Shown piece by piece: positions 1 through 6,311 of a stretch of DNA of 13,527 nucleotides (position 1 is the first letter of the stretch; each line of letters opens with the position of its first letter). The notes below the pieces were generated by a model that ran no database searches, was not told the DNA's origin, and was given only the letters and a program-made list of their open reading frames with translations. Origin of the DNA: Bacillota bacterium (GTDB lineage: Bacteria > Bacillota > Clostridia > Christensenellales > SZUA-584); contig JAEZNC010000172.1 in the NCBI GenBank assembly GCA_023441905.1, positions 1 through 13,527 on the forward strand, written 5' to 3'. A program made the position numbers and the translations under genes.

Positions 1-835
1 TATCGATATCGGGCAGAGGCGCTGCGAAGCTCAGAAACTTCCTCACACGGACGGTCTTTGAATGCGCGCCCGGACGTTTTGTTTCGTACTGCTGCGAATA
101 GTGAATTTTTTGTCGTCCGTCATGGGTGCGCCACGTATCGCCGCACAGGCGTATCCATTCATAGGGAGATGCCGGGCCGCAGCCGTTGATTGTATGGTGC
201 AGATTATCGAACACGACGGGAATTCCGAGACGGTGCCCCGTCTCGAGCACATCGGCAATGCTGTAATAATGATCGTCATTTTCTATCACAAGGCGGCTTT
301 TCACAGCATCATTCAGGTAAGCGAAGTTCGTTCGAAAACGCGCAAGCGCCTCCTTCTTATTGCCCGAAACACCGCCGATATGCAGCACAATTTTGTGGCT
401 GCAGTCCGTCTGCAGTGCGCTCAATACGCGTTCATGATAAACAAGATCGTCGATTGACCGCGCAACCACCTCGGCGTTCGTTGAATTGAGCACGGTATAC
501 TGCCCCGGATGCATCGAGACGCGCATGGATGAGTGCCTGATGAGCTGCCCAATCTCGGACAAGCGAGCAACAAAATATTCGCGCCATGCAAACGACACCG
601 CGGGATGAGAGCCGAACGGCACCAGATCCGAGCTGACGCGAAATAACCGGATGCCGTTTAACATGTTGTAACGAAGTATATTTTCGAGCGCGTTTAAATT
701 ATGCGCCGTCAGCGCTTTTAGCCGCTCCGGCGATGCCCCCTGAAGCCGGCAGGTTTTTATTGCCGTATCCATAACGCCGAGCGCGAGGCATGCGTAGCCC
801 ACGTTGATGGCGCGTTTATGATTTCCGTTTGTCAT
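1..835 (-). CDS. uvsE: UV damage endonuclease UvsE/UvdE, partial (C-terminus outside window)
   Basis: Reverse-strand reading frame with no stop from the ATG at 835 to the window edge (278 codons). UVDE-family enzymes are TIM-barrel, metal-dependent endonucleases that nick DNA 5' to UV photoproducts and abasic sites. The family's metal and active-site residues can be followed in order: H109 in MHPGQY, H152 in HIGG, E185 in IENDD, D210 and H213 in FDNLHH, K243 and H245 in KIHYSQQ, and H258 in GAHS. Their spacing matches what I recall of the Thermus enzyme, including the lysine that is carboxylated there. The last expected ligand, a glutamate, would lie just beyond the window. The start at 835 has GGAG about 11 nt upstream. 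An in-frame ATG at 886 would add 17 residues but has no visible ribosome binding site. It is divergent from the GNAT gene at 952. The assignment is very secure; only the C-terminus is unseen. Confidence 0.93.
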   Translation of the reverse strand, partial: MTNGNHKRAINVGYACLALGVMDTAIKTCRLQGASPERLKALTAHNLNALENILRYNMLNGIRLFRVSSDLVPFGSHPAVSFAWREYFVARLSEIGQLIRHSSMRVSMHPGQYTVLNSTNAEVVARSIDDLVYHERVLSALQTDCSHKIVLHIGGVSGNKKEALARFRTNFAYLNDAVKSRLVIENDDHYYSIADVLETGHRLGIPVVFDNLHHTINGCGPASPYEWIRLCGDTWRTHDGRQKIHYSQQYETKRPGAHSKTVRVRKFLSFAAPLPDID

Positions 836-892
836 ATCGAACAATTCTCCGTCCGCAGAAAAAGCCCTTATGAGAATTATGTCCATAATTTC

Positions 893-922
893 GTGACACA
901 ACGTGTGGTAAAATGGTATATT
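893..922 (+). promoter_or_regulatory. Promoter for the first GNAT gene
   Basis: GTGACA at 893-898 and TATATT at 917-922 are separated by 18 bp, a reasonable sigma-A-type pair. The ATG at 952 follows about 30 nt later with GGAGAAG at 941-947. It lies in the divergent gap next to uvsE. Confidence 0.5.
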
Positions 923-951
923 TAACTATAAATTTTGTTTGGAGAAGACGC

Positions 952-1392
952 ATGATCGATTATGTCAATACCATTAGTGTTGAGGATTATAACGGCTTGC
1001 GGTGCAGTGTGGGCTGGAGTTCTGTGGAGGAAAAGCAGGCCAAGACCGGGATTGACAACTCATTTTTTCTGGTCGCGGCTATGGCGAACGGCTGCCCGGC
1101 GGGCATGGCGCGCGTGGTCAGCGACGGCGGTTATTTTATGTTGATTGTGGACGTTGTCGTCCATCCCGATTTTCAGGGCAGGGGCATCGGCCGCGACATG
1201 ATGGCACAGGTGATGAACCGAATTCACACGCACTTGCAGCCCGGGCAGCAGGCCATGATCAACCTGATGGCGGCCAAGGGCAAGGAGCCGTTTTACAAGA
1301 AGTTCGGCTTTATTGAGCGCCCCAACGACAAGCATGGCGCGGGCATGATCATGTATTTAAAGCCGGACGAACAAACGGAACAAACCGAATAA
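952..1392 (+). CDS. GNAT family N-acetyltransferase
   Basis: A 146-residue protein with the Gcn5-related acetyltransferase fold. These enzymes move an acetyl group from acetyl-CoA to an amine on a small molecule or protein. The acetyl-CoA-binding motif A is clear: a beta strand rich in valine (about 64-71), then HPDFQGRGIG (71-80) carrying the Q/R-x-x-G-x-G loop, followed by a helix. A C-terminal FYKKFGF segment (about 110-120) is the usual GNAT motif B. The acidic tail (PDEQTEQTE) is probably disordered. The ATG at 952 has GGAGAAG 4 nt upstream; an earlier in-frame ATG at 913 lies inside the likely promoter region and has no such site. It appears monocistronic. The substrate cannot be predicted. 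Confidence 0.85.
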   Translation: MIDYVNTISVEDYNGLRCSVGWSSVEEKQAKTGIDNSFFLVAAMANGCPAGMARVVSDGGYFMLIVDVVVHPDFQGRGIGRDMMAQVMNRIHTHLQPGQQAMINLMAAKGKEPFYKKFGFIERPNDKHGAGMIMYLKPDEQTEQTE

Positions 1393-1536
1393 TAACACAA
1401 GTAAAGTATCTCGCTCATGCCTTTTTCGGGCATAGCCGCCATGTTATAACGCCATCGGCAACGGCATGCTCATAATATCTGCCCCCTCCTCTTTGCATAC
1501 CGCCACATAGCCGTCTCGTCAGCAAGCAAAACATGG

Positions 1537-1542
1537 TATAAT
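1537..1542 (+). promoter_or_regulatory. Candidate -10 box for the second GNAT gene
   Basis: A perfect TATAAT lies 33 nt before the ATG at 1576. No convincing -35 box sits 16-18 bp upstream. The separate -10 suggests this GNAT gene is transcribed independently of the one ending at 1392. Confidence 0.45.
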
Positions 1543-1575
1543 CATATGTAATTATTTCTAAAGAGAGGGTTTTAT

Positions 1576-2016
1576 ATGCAATTAAGATCAGCCGACAAAG
1601 CCGATTTACCCGGGCTCTTAAGCCTTTATTCACAATTTCGCCATACGCCGATACCCGAGATGGACGATCGGATCATGACGATTTGGGAACAGATCATGGC
1701 GGATAAGAACCAGCATGTGATTGTGGGCATTGAGGACGATAAAATCGTCTCATCGTGCGTGCTGCTCATCGTGCCCAATCTGACGCATGACCAGCGCCCA
1801 TACGCACTGATTGAAAACGTGATTACCGACGAAGCGTACCGACATAAAGGCTATGCTTCCGCCGTTCTCGATTATGCGAAAAGCATCGCTAAACAGGCGC
1901 ATTGCTACAAGGTGATGCTGCTGACAGGCTCCAAGCTCGAAAGCACACTTGCGTTTTATGAGCGCGTCGGCTTTAACCGCAGCGACAAAACGGGGTTCGT
2001 GCTTTGGTTTGACTAA
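1576..2016 (+). CDS. GNAT family N-acetyltransferase
   Basis: A 146-residue acetyltransferase of the GNAT fold, not obviously a recent duplicate of the GNAT gene just upstream, since similarity is confined to the motifs. The N-terminus MQLRSADKADLPGLLSL is the typical first strand and helix. Motif A is NVITDEAYRHKGYASAVLDYA-like, with the pyrophosphate-binding loop R89-H-K-G-Y-A94. The segment LAFYERVGF near residue 130 is the usual motif B. A GAGAGGG Shine-Dalgarno at 1563-1569 sets the start. Acetyl-CoA-dependent N-acetylation is known for the family; the acceptor is unknown. A hairpin-rich intergenic region follows. Confidence 0.87.
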   Translation: MQLRSADKADLPGLLSLYSQFRHTPIPEMDDRIMTIWEQIMADKNQHVIVGIEDDKIVSSCVLLIVPNLTHDQRPYALIENVITDEAYRHKGYASAVLDYAKSIAKQAHCYKVMLLTGSKLESTLAFYERVGFNRSDKTGFVLWFD

Positions 2017-2100
2017 TCAGTGCCGAAAAATCGAGCCAAAAGCCGAACCGCGGTATGCACAGGTTGAAGAGGCGCGTCTTATCACATGCATTTATTCTAT

Positions 2101-2231
2101 CTAAGACGCATACTTAGGCTTGTCCTTGAGGAGAAGCTGCCGCCGACAGGCGACTGATGAGATTTTTGCTTTGTCAGCCTTTTTTGACACCTCATCCGGT
2201 GCTTCGCACCGCCTTCTCTTCTGGAAGAAGG
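2101..2231. repeat. Pair of hairpin repeats in inverted orientation (MITE/REP-like)
   Basis: Two related elements face each other. The left half (about 2119-2161) reads GCTTGTCCTTGAGGAGAAGC, then a small GCC/GGC stem, then GATGAG. The right half (2186-2231) reads GACACCTCATCC, then stem CGGTGC-TTC-GCACCG, then CCTTCTC...GAAGAAGG. The right half matches the element at 5328-5375, and the left half matches its reverse complement. The outer left end also contains CTAAG-7-CTTAG at 2101-2117. This resembles short non-autonomous hairpin repeats common in Clostridia. No transposase is present. Confidence 0.65.
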
Positions 2232-2330
2232 TTTTCACAAGTCATACTATTTATATCTTATATAAAGCATATTATATCGTGAAAACCAGTTTACTCATAG
2301 CTTAAGCCTTAAGAAACCGGGGGTATTCTT

Positions 2331-2367
2331 TAAACAAAAAAGCCGCAGACGTTCAACCTCTGCGGCT
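2331..2367 (-). terminator. Intrinsic terminator of the hydrogenase-like gene
   Basis: A perfect 9-bp stem AGCCGCAGA / TCTGCGGCT (2341-2349 with 2359-2367) is followed, on the minus strand, by TTTTTGTTTA. It lies 17 bp past the stop of the leftward gene at 2384. Confidence 0.88.
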
Positions 2368-2383
2368 CAAATGCTTTGATTCT

Positions 2384-4102
2384 TCAGACAGTTTTCAAAC
2401 CGCCCATCGCACGGGTAATCTCCTCCACATAATCCGCCGCTTTTAGCAGCGACGCATCCACACTGCCGCTCGCCTGTGTAATGGCCTCTATCGTTTTTGT
2501 CGCAAACGCGCTCGTATCAGCCACTTCCTTCACCGATTCCCGGGACTGTGTGGCAAGATCCCTTATGGCTTGCGCCACCACGGCAAATCCCTTTCCCGCC
2601 GCGCCGGCACGTGCCGCTTCCACAGACGCGTTGAGCGATAAAATCTGAGTCTGCAAAGCCATATCGTTGACCAACCGCGCCATTTTGTTGTATTGCTCAA
2701 TTGCCTCGCCCACATTCGTCACATCGGCCAAAACCATTTCAAACTGCGTCTTTATGTCTTGCAGTTCCGTCTGTATCCTGTTCAGGTTATCAAAGCTGTT
2801 GTGTCGTTCCCCGATAAACGCTTCGTGCTCGCGCAATATATCCTGGCGCGTTTTTTCCATGCAGTTCTCGGGCACATTGATGCCCTTTGCAATACGGACG
2901 GCGAGATCACTGCAGGCCTCACAGCCGCAGGCATAGCAGTTATGCGAGCGCTGCTCCGGTGTGGTTTTGCCAAGCTGCCTATACGCTTGCTCCACATCAT
3001 CCTCTGTATAGGCGATGGGCGTAACCGGCTGGGTCGTATAACCACGAACAAAATCAGCGAGCTTGAGTTTCTTGTCAAACAAATCAAACAGCTTCGTCAT
3101 CTGTGCCTCGTCGGTTTTCTCGTACATTTTCATCGCACTTTGCCGCTGATCGTCCATCACGCGGTTGATACGAAACACCGATTGATCTTTGATACACCCG
3201 GTTCCCGCATTACAGCCGTCCGGGCAATTGAGAACGTCAAAAATTGCAGGTAAATTGCTCTCGGACTCGCGTGCGAACTCATCGATATGACCGTATACTG
3301 TGTTTTGACCTTCGGATTTATCCACGCGTAAGGCTTTGCCGATATAAAACTCCACATTTTCTTTGAGTCCGCCGGGCATCGCATAAATTCTCCCAAGTGA
3401 TGAGGCCACATGGTCGAACTCAAACGTCGCGTCCGGCACCTCGATGCCTTTTTGGCTCATATACTCTGCAAGCCGCTTAAATGTCACGTTGTAGCTCGCG
3501 ATATGCGTTTCGTCAAACTCGTTCTTCTTTGCCACGCATGGCGAGAGCACGGCAATTTTTTCTGTGTTGTGCAAATACTTTCTTAAAAACACCGCGGTGC
3601 AAAGCATGGGGCTGTGCACAGGAGAAAGCAGGCCGACGAGTTCCGGCCGGTGTTTTTCCACATACGCGACAATCGCTGGGCACGGCTGAGTAATCAGCGT
3701 TTGCGGATTACGCTCTTCGATATAGCGGATGTGCGCCCATGTGCAGATGTCAGCGCCGAGCGATACGTCCACAACGGTTGTGACCCCCTGTGATTTGAGC
3801 CACGCAAGAATCGCATCTCCATTGGCAAAGTTCGATCGGAACGAAGGTGCCACCATGAGCGTGACGGCATCACCGCGTTCAATGTCGGCAAAGAAGCGCT
3901 CCGTATCATCAGCGAAAGTTCGCGCATCATGCTGACACACCTCAAGGCAGGCGCCGCAAGCGATGCATTTTTCCGTATCAATTTTAACTTTGATTGTACC
4001 GTCTTCAAGATATGCGATATTGGCTTCGTGAATAGGGCAAACACGCACACACCGGTTACACCCTTCGCATTTTGAGGGGTCTGTGATGATGATGTCTCTC
4101 AT
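2384..4102 (-). CDS. Sensory-type [FeFe]-hydrogenase fused to a methyl-accepting chemotaxis signalling tip
   Basis: A 572-residue, apparently cytosolic protein with no membrane segment or signal peptide. Residues 12-22 and 46-56 are two ferredoxin CxxCxxC...C motifs, so two [4Fe-4S] clusters. Residues about 80-310 are the hydrogenase H-cluster domain. L1 is TQPCPA (C141), L2 is SPCVAKKNEF (C189) and L3 is NCPDGCNAGTGC (C293, C297, C303). The four H-cluster cysteine ligands appear kept, but the proton-relay cysteine of catalytic enzymes is P140. A further Fe-S motif follows with C389, C392, C394, C397 and C414, like the 4Fe-4S domain of other sensory hydrogenases. Residues about 440-572 are helical and contain the chemoreceptor hairpin tip (about 484-520, with NASVEAARAG and GKGFAVVA). 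No HAMP or ligand-binding membrane domain is seen. The start has AGGAG 7 nt upstream. The likely role is sensing H2 or redox state and signalling through CheA/CheW. Maturases HydEFG and Che proteins are not in the window. Confidence 0.88.
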   Translation of the reverse strand: MRDIIITDPSKCEGCNRCVRVCPIHEANIAYLEDGTIKVKIDTEKCIACGACLEVCQHDARTFADDTERFFADIERGDAVTLMVAPSFRSNFANGDAILAWLKSQGVTTVVDVSLGADICTWAHIRYIEERNPQTLITQPCPAIVAYVEKHRPELVGLLSPVHSPMLCTAVFLRKYLHNTEKIAVLSPCVAKKNEFDETHIASYNVTFKRLAEYMSQKGIEVPDATFEFDHVASSLGRIYAMPGGLKENVEFYIGKALRVDKSEGQNTVYGHIDEFARESESNLPAIFDVLNCPDGCNAGTGCIKDQSVFRINRVMDDQRQSAMKMYEKTDEAQMTKLFDLFDKKLKLADFVRGYTTQPVTPIAYTEDDVEQAYRQLGKTTPEQRSHNCYACGCEACSDLAVRIAKGINVPENCMEKTRQDILREHEAFIGERHNSFDNLNRIQTELQDIKTQFEMVLADVTNVGEAIEQYNKMARLVNDMALQTQILSLNASVEAARAGAAGKGFAVVAQAIRDLATQSRESVKEVADTSAFATKTIEAITQASGSVDASLLKAADYVEEITRAMGGLKTV

Positions 4103-4130
4103 TGCTGTTCTCCTGTGATGTCAAAACTTT

Positions 4131-4136
4131 ATTATA
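4131..4136 (-). promoter_or_regulatory. Candidate -10 box for the hydrogenase-like gene
   Basis: Minus-strand TATAAT about 29 nt before the ATG at 4102. The matching -35 position is only A-rich, so the box is supported by its -10 sequence and location alone. Confidence 0.4.
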
Positions 4137-4238
4137 CTTTATCGGTGCTGGGACGTTTTTCTTTAACGGCATTGTTAAATTTGTATCAATTTTTTATGAT
4201 CTGTCGACAAAAAAACGTTCGGCTTTGCCCAATAAGGG

Positions 4239-4244
4239 TATAAT
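4239..4244 (+). promoter_or_regulatory. Candidate -10 box for the lipoprotein gene
   Basis: A perfect TATAAT lies 38 nt before the ATG at 4283, with GAAGGAG as ribosome binding site at 4270-4276. A -35 box is weak (TTCGGC at 4218, 15-bp spacing). The gap from 4103 to 4282 is a divergent promoter region shared with the hydrogenase-like gene. Confidence 0.42.
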
Positions 4245-4282
4245 AAAAACGCATCTTTATCGTACGCAAGAAGGAGTATCTC

Positions 4283-5074
4283 ATGAAAAAAAGCTTTTTA
4301 GCCGCAGCCGTTTTTCTCTCGTTGCTGGCAGGCGGCTGCAATTCCAATCAAAACGCACCCGCTTCGCCGTCCCCCGTGGCGGCTTCGTCGCCCACAGCAA
4401 CGGCTGTACCCGAAGCGATTGGTGCGGTGGACGATATAAGTCCCGAGCAGGTGGCGTACATTGATTACTTTGACGACCGCAGCCCAGCCGGTGTCGCGTC
4501 GGTCACATATTCCAAAACGGATGCAATACAAGACGTGCTTGATTGGCTCGCGCAGCTCAAGCTTAAGGAGCAGACTGACGCTGAGCCCACAGCAGCCCTC
4601 GGCACATGGGGCGAGTATCAAATCAGGCTTTTCGACGGCAGAGAAATCACCGTGTCATTCAATAAGAACACCGTGGCGGACGAAAGCGGACGTTATACCT
4701 TTGAGGACCCGTCCGGCCAAAACCCTGCCGATACAGTCTATACGGTATGGATGGCACCCCAGCGGCGGGATTACCCGGTGGGTACGGATCAGATCATCGT
4801 GGAGCTTTTTAATCAGACAGGCGGGGAAATCGCGATCACGTTTGTGCCAACGCTCGAAAAGCAGAAAGCAACGGGCTGGAGCGCAATGACTTGCGAAAGC
4901 CAGTTCTGTGCCTCGTCCGACCCCGTGGATGTACCGGTGTTTCCGATGACGATTGACATGAAAACGTGGTACCCGTCGAGCCCCGCGGGCACATACCGGC
5001 TGTCGATGGAGGCGTTTGATCAAAATGGCAATCCCGTTACGCTGGCGTGCGTGTTTAACCTGACAGAGGAATGA
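4283..5074 (+). CDS. Lipoprotein with C-terminal bacterial Ig-like domain
   Basis: A 263-residue predicted lipoprotein. The signal peptide has MKKS, a hydrophobic stretch (about 5-16) and a slightly relaxed lipobox AGGC with C19 as the lipidated residue. A Ser/Pro/Ala/Thr-rich linker (about 20-45) would tether it to the outer face of the membrane. A central domain of about 100 residues is not recognised. The C-terminal third (from about YPVGTDQIIVELFNQTGG to the end) reads like an Ig-like beta-sandwich of the Big_14 type, ending in SPAGTYRLSMEAF. Two cysteines close together (TCESQFC) could pair. Function is unknown; related domains occur in secreted or surface proteins of Firmicutes. It is divergent from the hydrogenase-like gene, which need not mean shared function. 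Confidence 0.8.
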   Translation: MKKSFLAAAVFLSLLAGGCNSNQNAPASPSPVAASSPTATAVPEAIGAVDDISPEQVAYIDYFDDRSPAGVASVTYSKTDAIQDVLDWLAQLKLKEQTDAEPTAALGTWGEYQIRLFDGREITVSFNKNTVADESGRYTFEDPSGQNPADTVYTVWMAPQRRDYPVGTDQIIVELFNQTGGEIAITFVPTLEKQKATGWSAMTCESQFCASSDPVDVPVFPMTIDMKTWYPSSPAGTYRLSMEAFDQNGNPVTLACVFNLTEE

Positions 5075-5327
5075 GACTTGGTCGGATTCATACCTGAAAG
5101 GCATGCCATCCAGTGTAATCCCTTTTTGATTCTGCAAAAAGCAGCCTATCCTTATCCCGGCTTTGCGGGGCAGCAAATGCACGCTGCGCTTATGCGGTCT
5201 TTAAAGCAACGATATGTCTTTATCTTATGCTCAAGATGAGTGTTTTGAAAGAAACTGATATCAGCGAAAGACGGGTGTTGCACAAGCGATTTCGAATGAA
5301 TACGGTGTTCAGCTGTCACTGACTAGC

Positions 5328-5375
5328 GACACCTCATCCGGCGCTGCGCGCCACCTTCTCCTCAAAGGAGAAGGC
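5328..5375. repeat. Double-hairpin repeat element
   Basis: GACACCTCATCC is followed by stem GGCGC-TGC-GCGCC (5340-5352) and a perfect 8-bp stem CCTTCTCC / GGAGAAGG (5354-5361 with 5367-5374). It is the same family as 2186-2231, with which it shares GACACCTCATCCGG; the stems differ in sequence but keep pairing, which points to a conserved folded form. Confidence 0.7.
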
Positions 5376-5403
5376 TTATCCCGCTGTACCCGGTAGTTTC
5401 AAG

Positions 5404-5434
5404 GACAAAAAAAGAGCCGCGATGGCTCTTTTTC
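5404..5434 (-). terminator. Intrinsic terminator of the small lipoprotein gene
   Basis: Stem AAAGAGCC / GGCTCTTT (5411-5418 with 5424-5431), loop GCGAT, flanked by an A tract on one side and a T tract on the other. It can act in both directions; it sits just past the leftward stop at 5441. Confidence 0.85.
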
Positions 5435-5440
5435 TTAATG

Positions 5441-5956
5441 TCAGTCCATTGACTTGCTCACATAACTCATGTAGTTGATTGCAACAGTGTACTTATTCTC
5501 AGCTTGGTATTGAGATAATCGTAAATTATTATCATTAATGCTCCATTCCAAGCCTTCATTCCCGTCATCATCATAAACGGGATTGCCTTCACCAAACTCA
5601 GCCGTTAGCTGATCGGATACGGATTTATAAAACGCATCACGATCTTCCTGTTTTTCGAAGCCCTTCCACAGGCCGACCCCCACGTTTGACATGTACTCAT
5701 CTGTTGAAGAATAAATATGGCCTTCCCATTCACTATTCCATACCTTCAGATTCTCGAATGTAAAGTTCTCTGCAACTTCGGCGCTCGTCTGGTTCACCTT
5801 GTATCCGCTCAGAAGGCCTTTCACCGTGTTGGGATCCGGCGCATCCTGAAAATCGGCAATAAAATCCTCAAATGTACTCCATTGTTTCGGCGCGCATCCC
5901 GCCAAAAGCCCCACACTCATCACAACAATAAAAAGTAGCAGTAACCAGCGTTTCAT
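5441..5956 (-). CDS. Small predicted lipoprotein, function unknown
   Basis: A 171-residue protein with a classic lipoprotein signal: MKRW, a hydrophobic core (5-19) and lipobox LAGC with C21. The mature part is acidic and aromatic-rich (STFEDFIADFQDAPDPN, several Trp and Tyr) and has no transmembrane segment or recognised catalytic motif. It resembles the many small secreted alpha/beta lipoproteins of Firmicutes, but I do not recognise a family. The start is set by a strong GGAGGGG Shine-Dalgarno. It has its own -10 box and terminator, so it is a single-gene unit. No base-composition or coding anomaly was noticed. Confidence 0.82.
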   Translation of the reverse strand: MKRWLLLLFIVVMSVGLLAGCAPKQWSTFEDFIADFQDAPDPNTVKGLLSGYKVNQTSAEVAENFTFENLKVWNSEWEGHIYSSTDEYMSNVGVGLWKGFEKQEDRDAFYKSVSDQLTAEFGEGNPVYDDDGNEGLEWSINDNNLRLSQYQAENKYTVAINYMSYVSKSMD

Positions 5957-5988
5957 ATTGTCCCCTCCGTTTTGTTATTTATGTGTAT

Positions 5989-5994
5989 ATTATA
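5989..5994 (-). promoter_or_regulatory. -10 box of the small lipoprotein gene
   Basis: Minus-strand TATAAT 33 nt before the ATG at 5956, with GGAGGGG between. The -35 position does not match consensus well. Confidence 0.45.
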
Positions 5995-6179
5995 CCATGT
6001 ATATCCTTCCAGTGCTGTATTTTTTCAGATAACACGAACAGCTCGGCCTGCCAACCCTTTATCACAGTATCGCATAAGCCGCATTATTCGTAGGAACGGG
6101 CCTTATCGTGCCAAAGGTATCCGGCAAAAACCAATGGTATGCGATGTTTATTCTCTCTTACATCGCTATCTGCCGACGC

Positions 6180-6207
6180 CGGCATAATCCATACCTATGC
6201 CGTTTTT
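6180..6207 (+). terminator. Orphan rho-independent terminator-like hairpin
   Basis: Stem CGGCATA / TATGCCG (6180-6186 with 6196-6202), 9-nt loop, followed by TTTTT. Orientation is plus, yet the nearest plus-strand gene upstream ends at 5074. It could end an unannotated small transcript or be a relic. Confidence 0.45.
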
Positions 6208-6246
6208 AACGAATTGAACTTAAAGCATCACTCTGTGTCTCTGTAC

Positions 6247-6270
6247 AAAAAAGCCAGCTCAGCGCTGACT
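6247..6270 (-). terminator. Intrinsic terminator of the iscS-iscU-rrf2-metA operon
   Basis: On the minus strand, AGTCAGC-GCTGA-GCTGGCT forms a 7-bp stem (one G-U pair) followed by TTTTT. It lies about 40 bp past the metA stop at 6312. Confidence 0.75.
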
Positions 6271-6311
6271 TCTTTGACTCCAATAAGAGCTTTGAGGCTC
6301 CTTTTTGTTCG

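Larger units (their letters stand above)
2017..2383. other. Intergenic region with repeat cluster, no gene
   Basis: No credible coding sequence. The first roughly 80 bases are featureless. Positions 2101-2231 hold a composite hairpin repeat, about 2232-2330 is AT-rich, and 2331-2367 is the terminator of the leftward hydrogenase gene. A 61-codon open frame at 2120-2305 runs through the repeat and has no ribosome binding site. Confidence 0.75.
5075..5440. other. Intergenic region, no gene
   Basis: No supported coding sequence between the convergent lipoprotein genes. It holds an AT-rich inverted repeat (CTTTTTG / CAAAAAG, 5122-5128 with 5135-5141) too weak to call a terminator. It also holds one hairpin repeat (5328-5375) and the terminator of the leftward gene. 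Confidence 0.7.
5957..6311. other. Intergenic region, no supported gene
   Basis: It contains the promoter of the leftward small lipoprotein, a plus-strand terminator-like hairpin with no plus-strand gene before it (6180-6207), and the metA terminator (6247-6270). Short open frames at 5972-6187 and 6139-6339 lack ribosome binding sites and recognisable protein features. Confidence 0.65.

Noticed and set aside
1415..1633. 72-codon minus-strand frame between the GNAT genes
   Set aside because: It overlaps the promoter and start of the second GNAT gene and shows no protein family features.
2120..2305. 61-codon open frame
   Set aside because: It coincides with the hairpin repeat pair and has no ribosome binding site.
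2693..3253. Plus-strand open frame of 186 codons
   Set aside because: Antisense to the hydrogenase-like gene, which has intact Fe-S and H-cluster motifs across this stretch.
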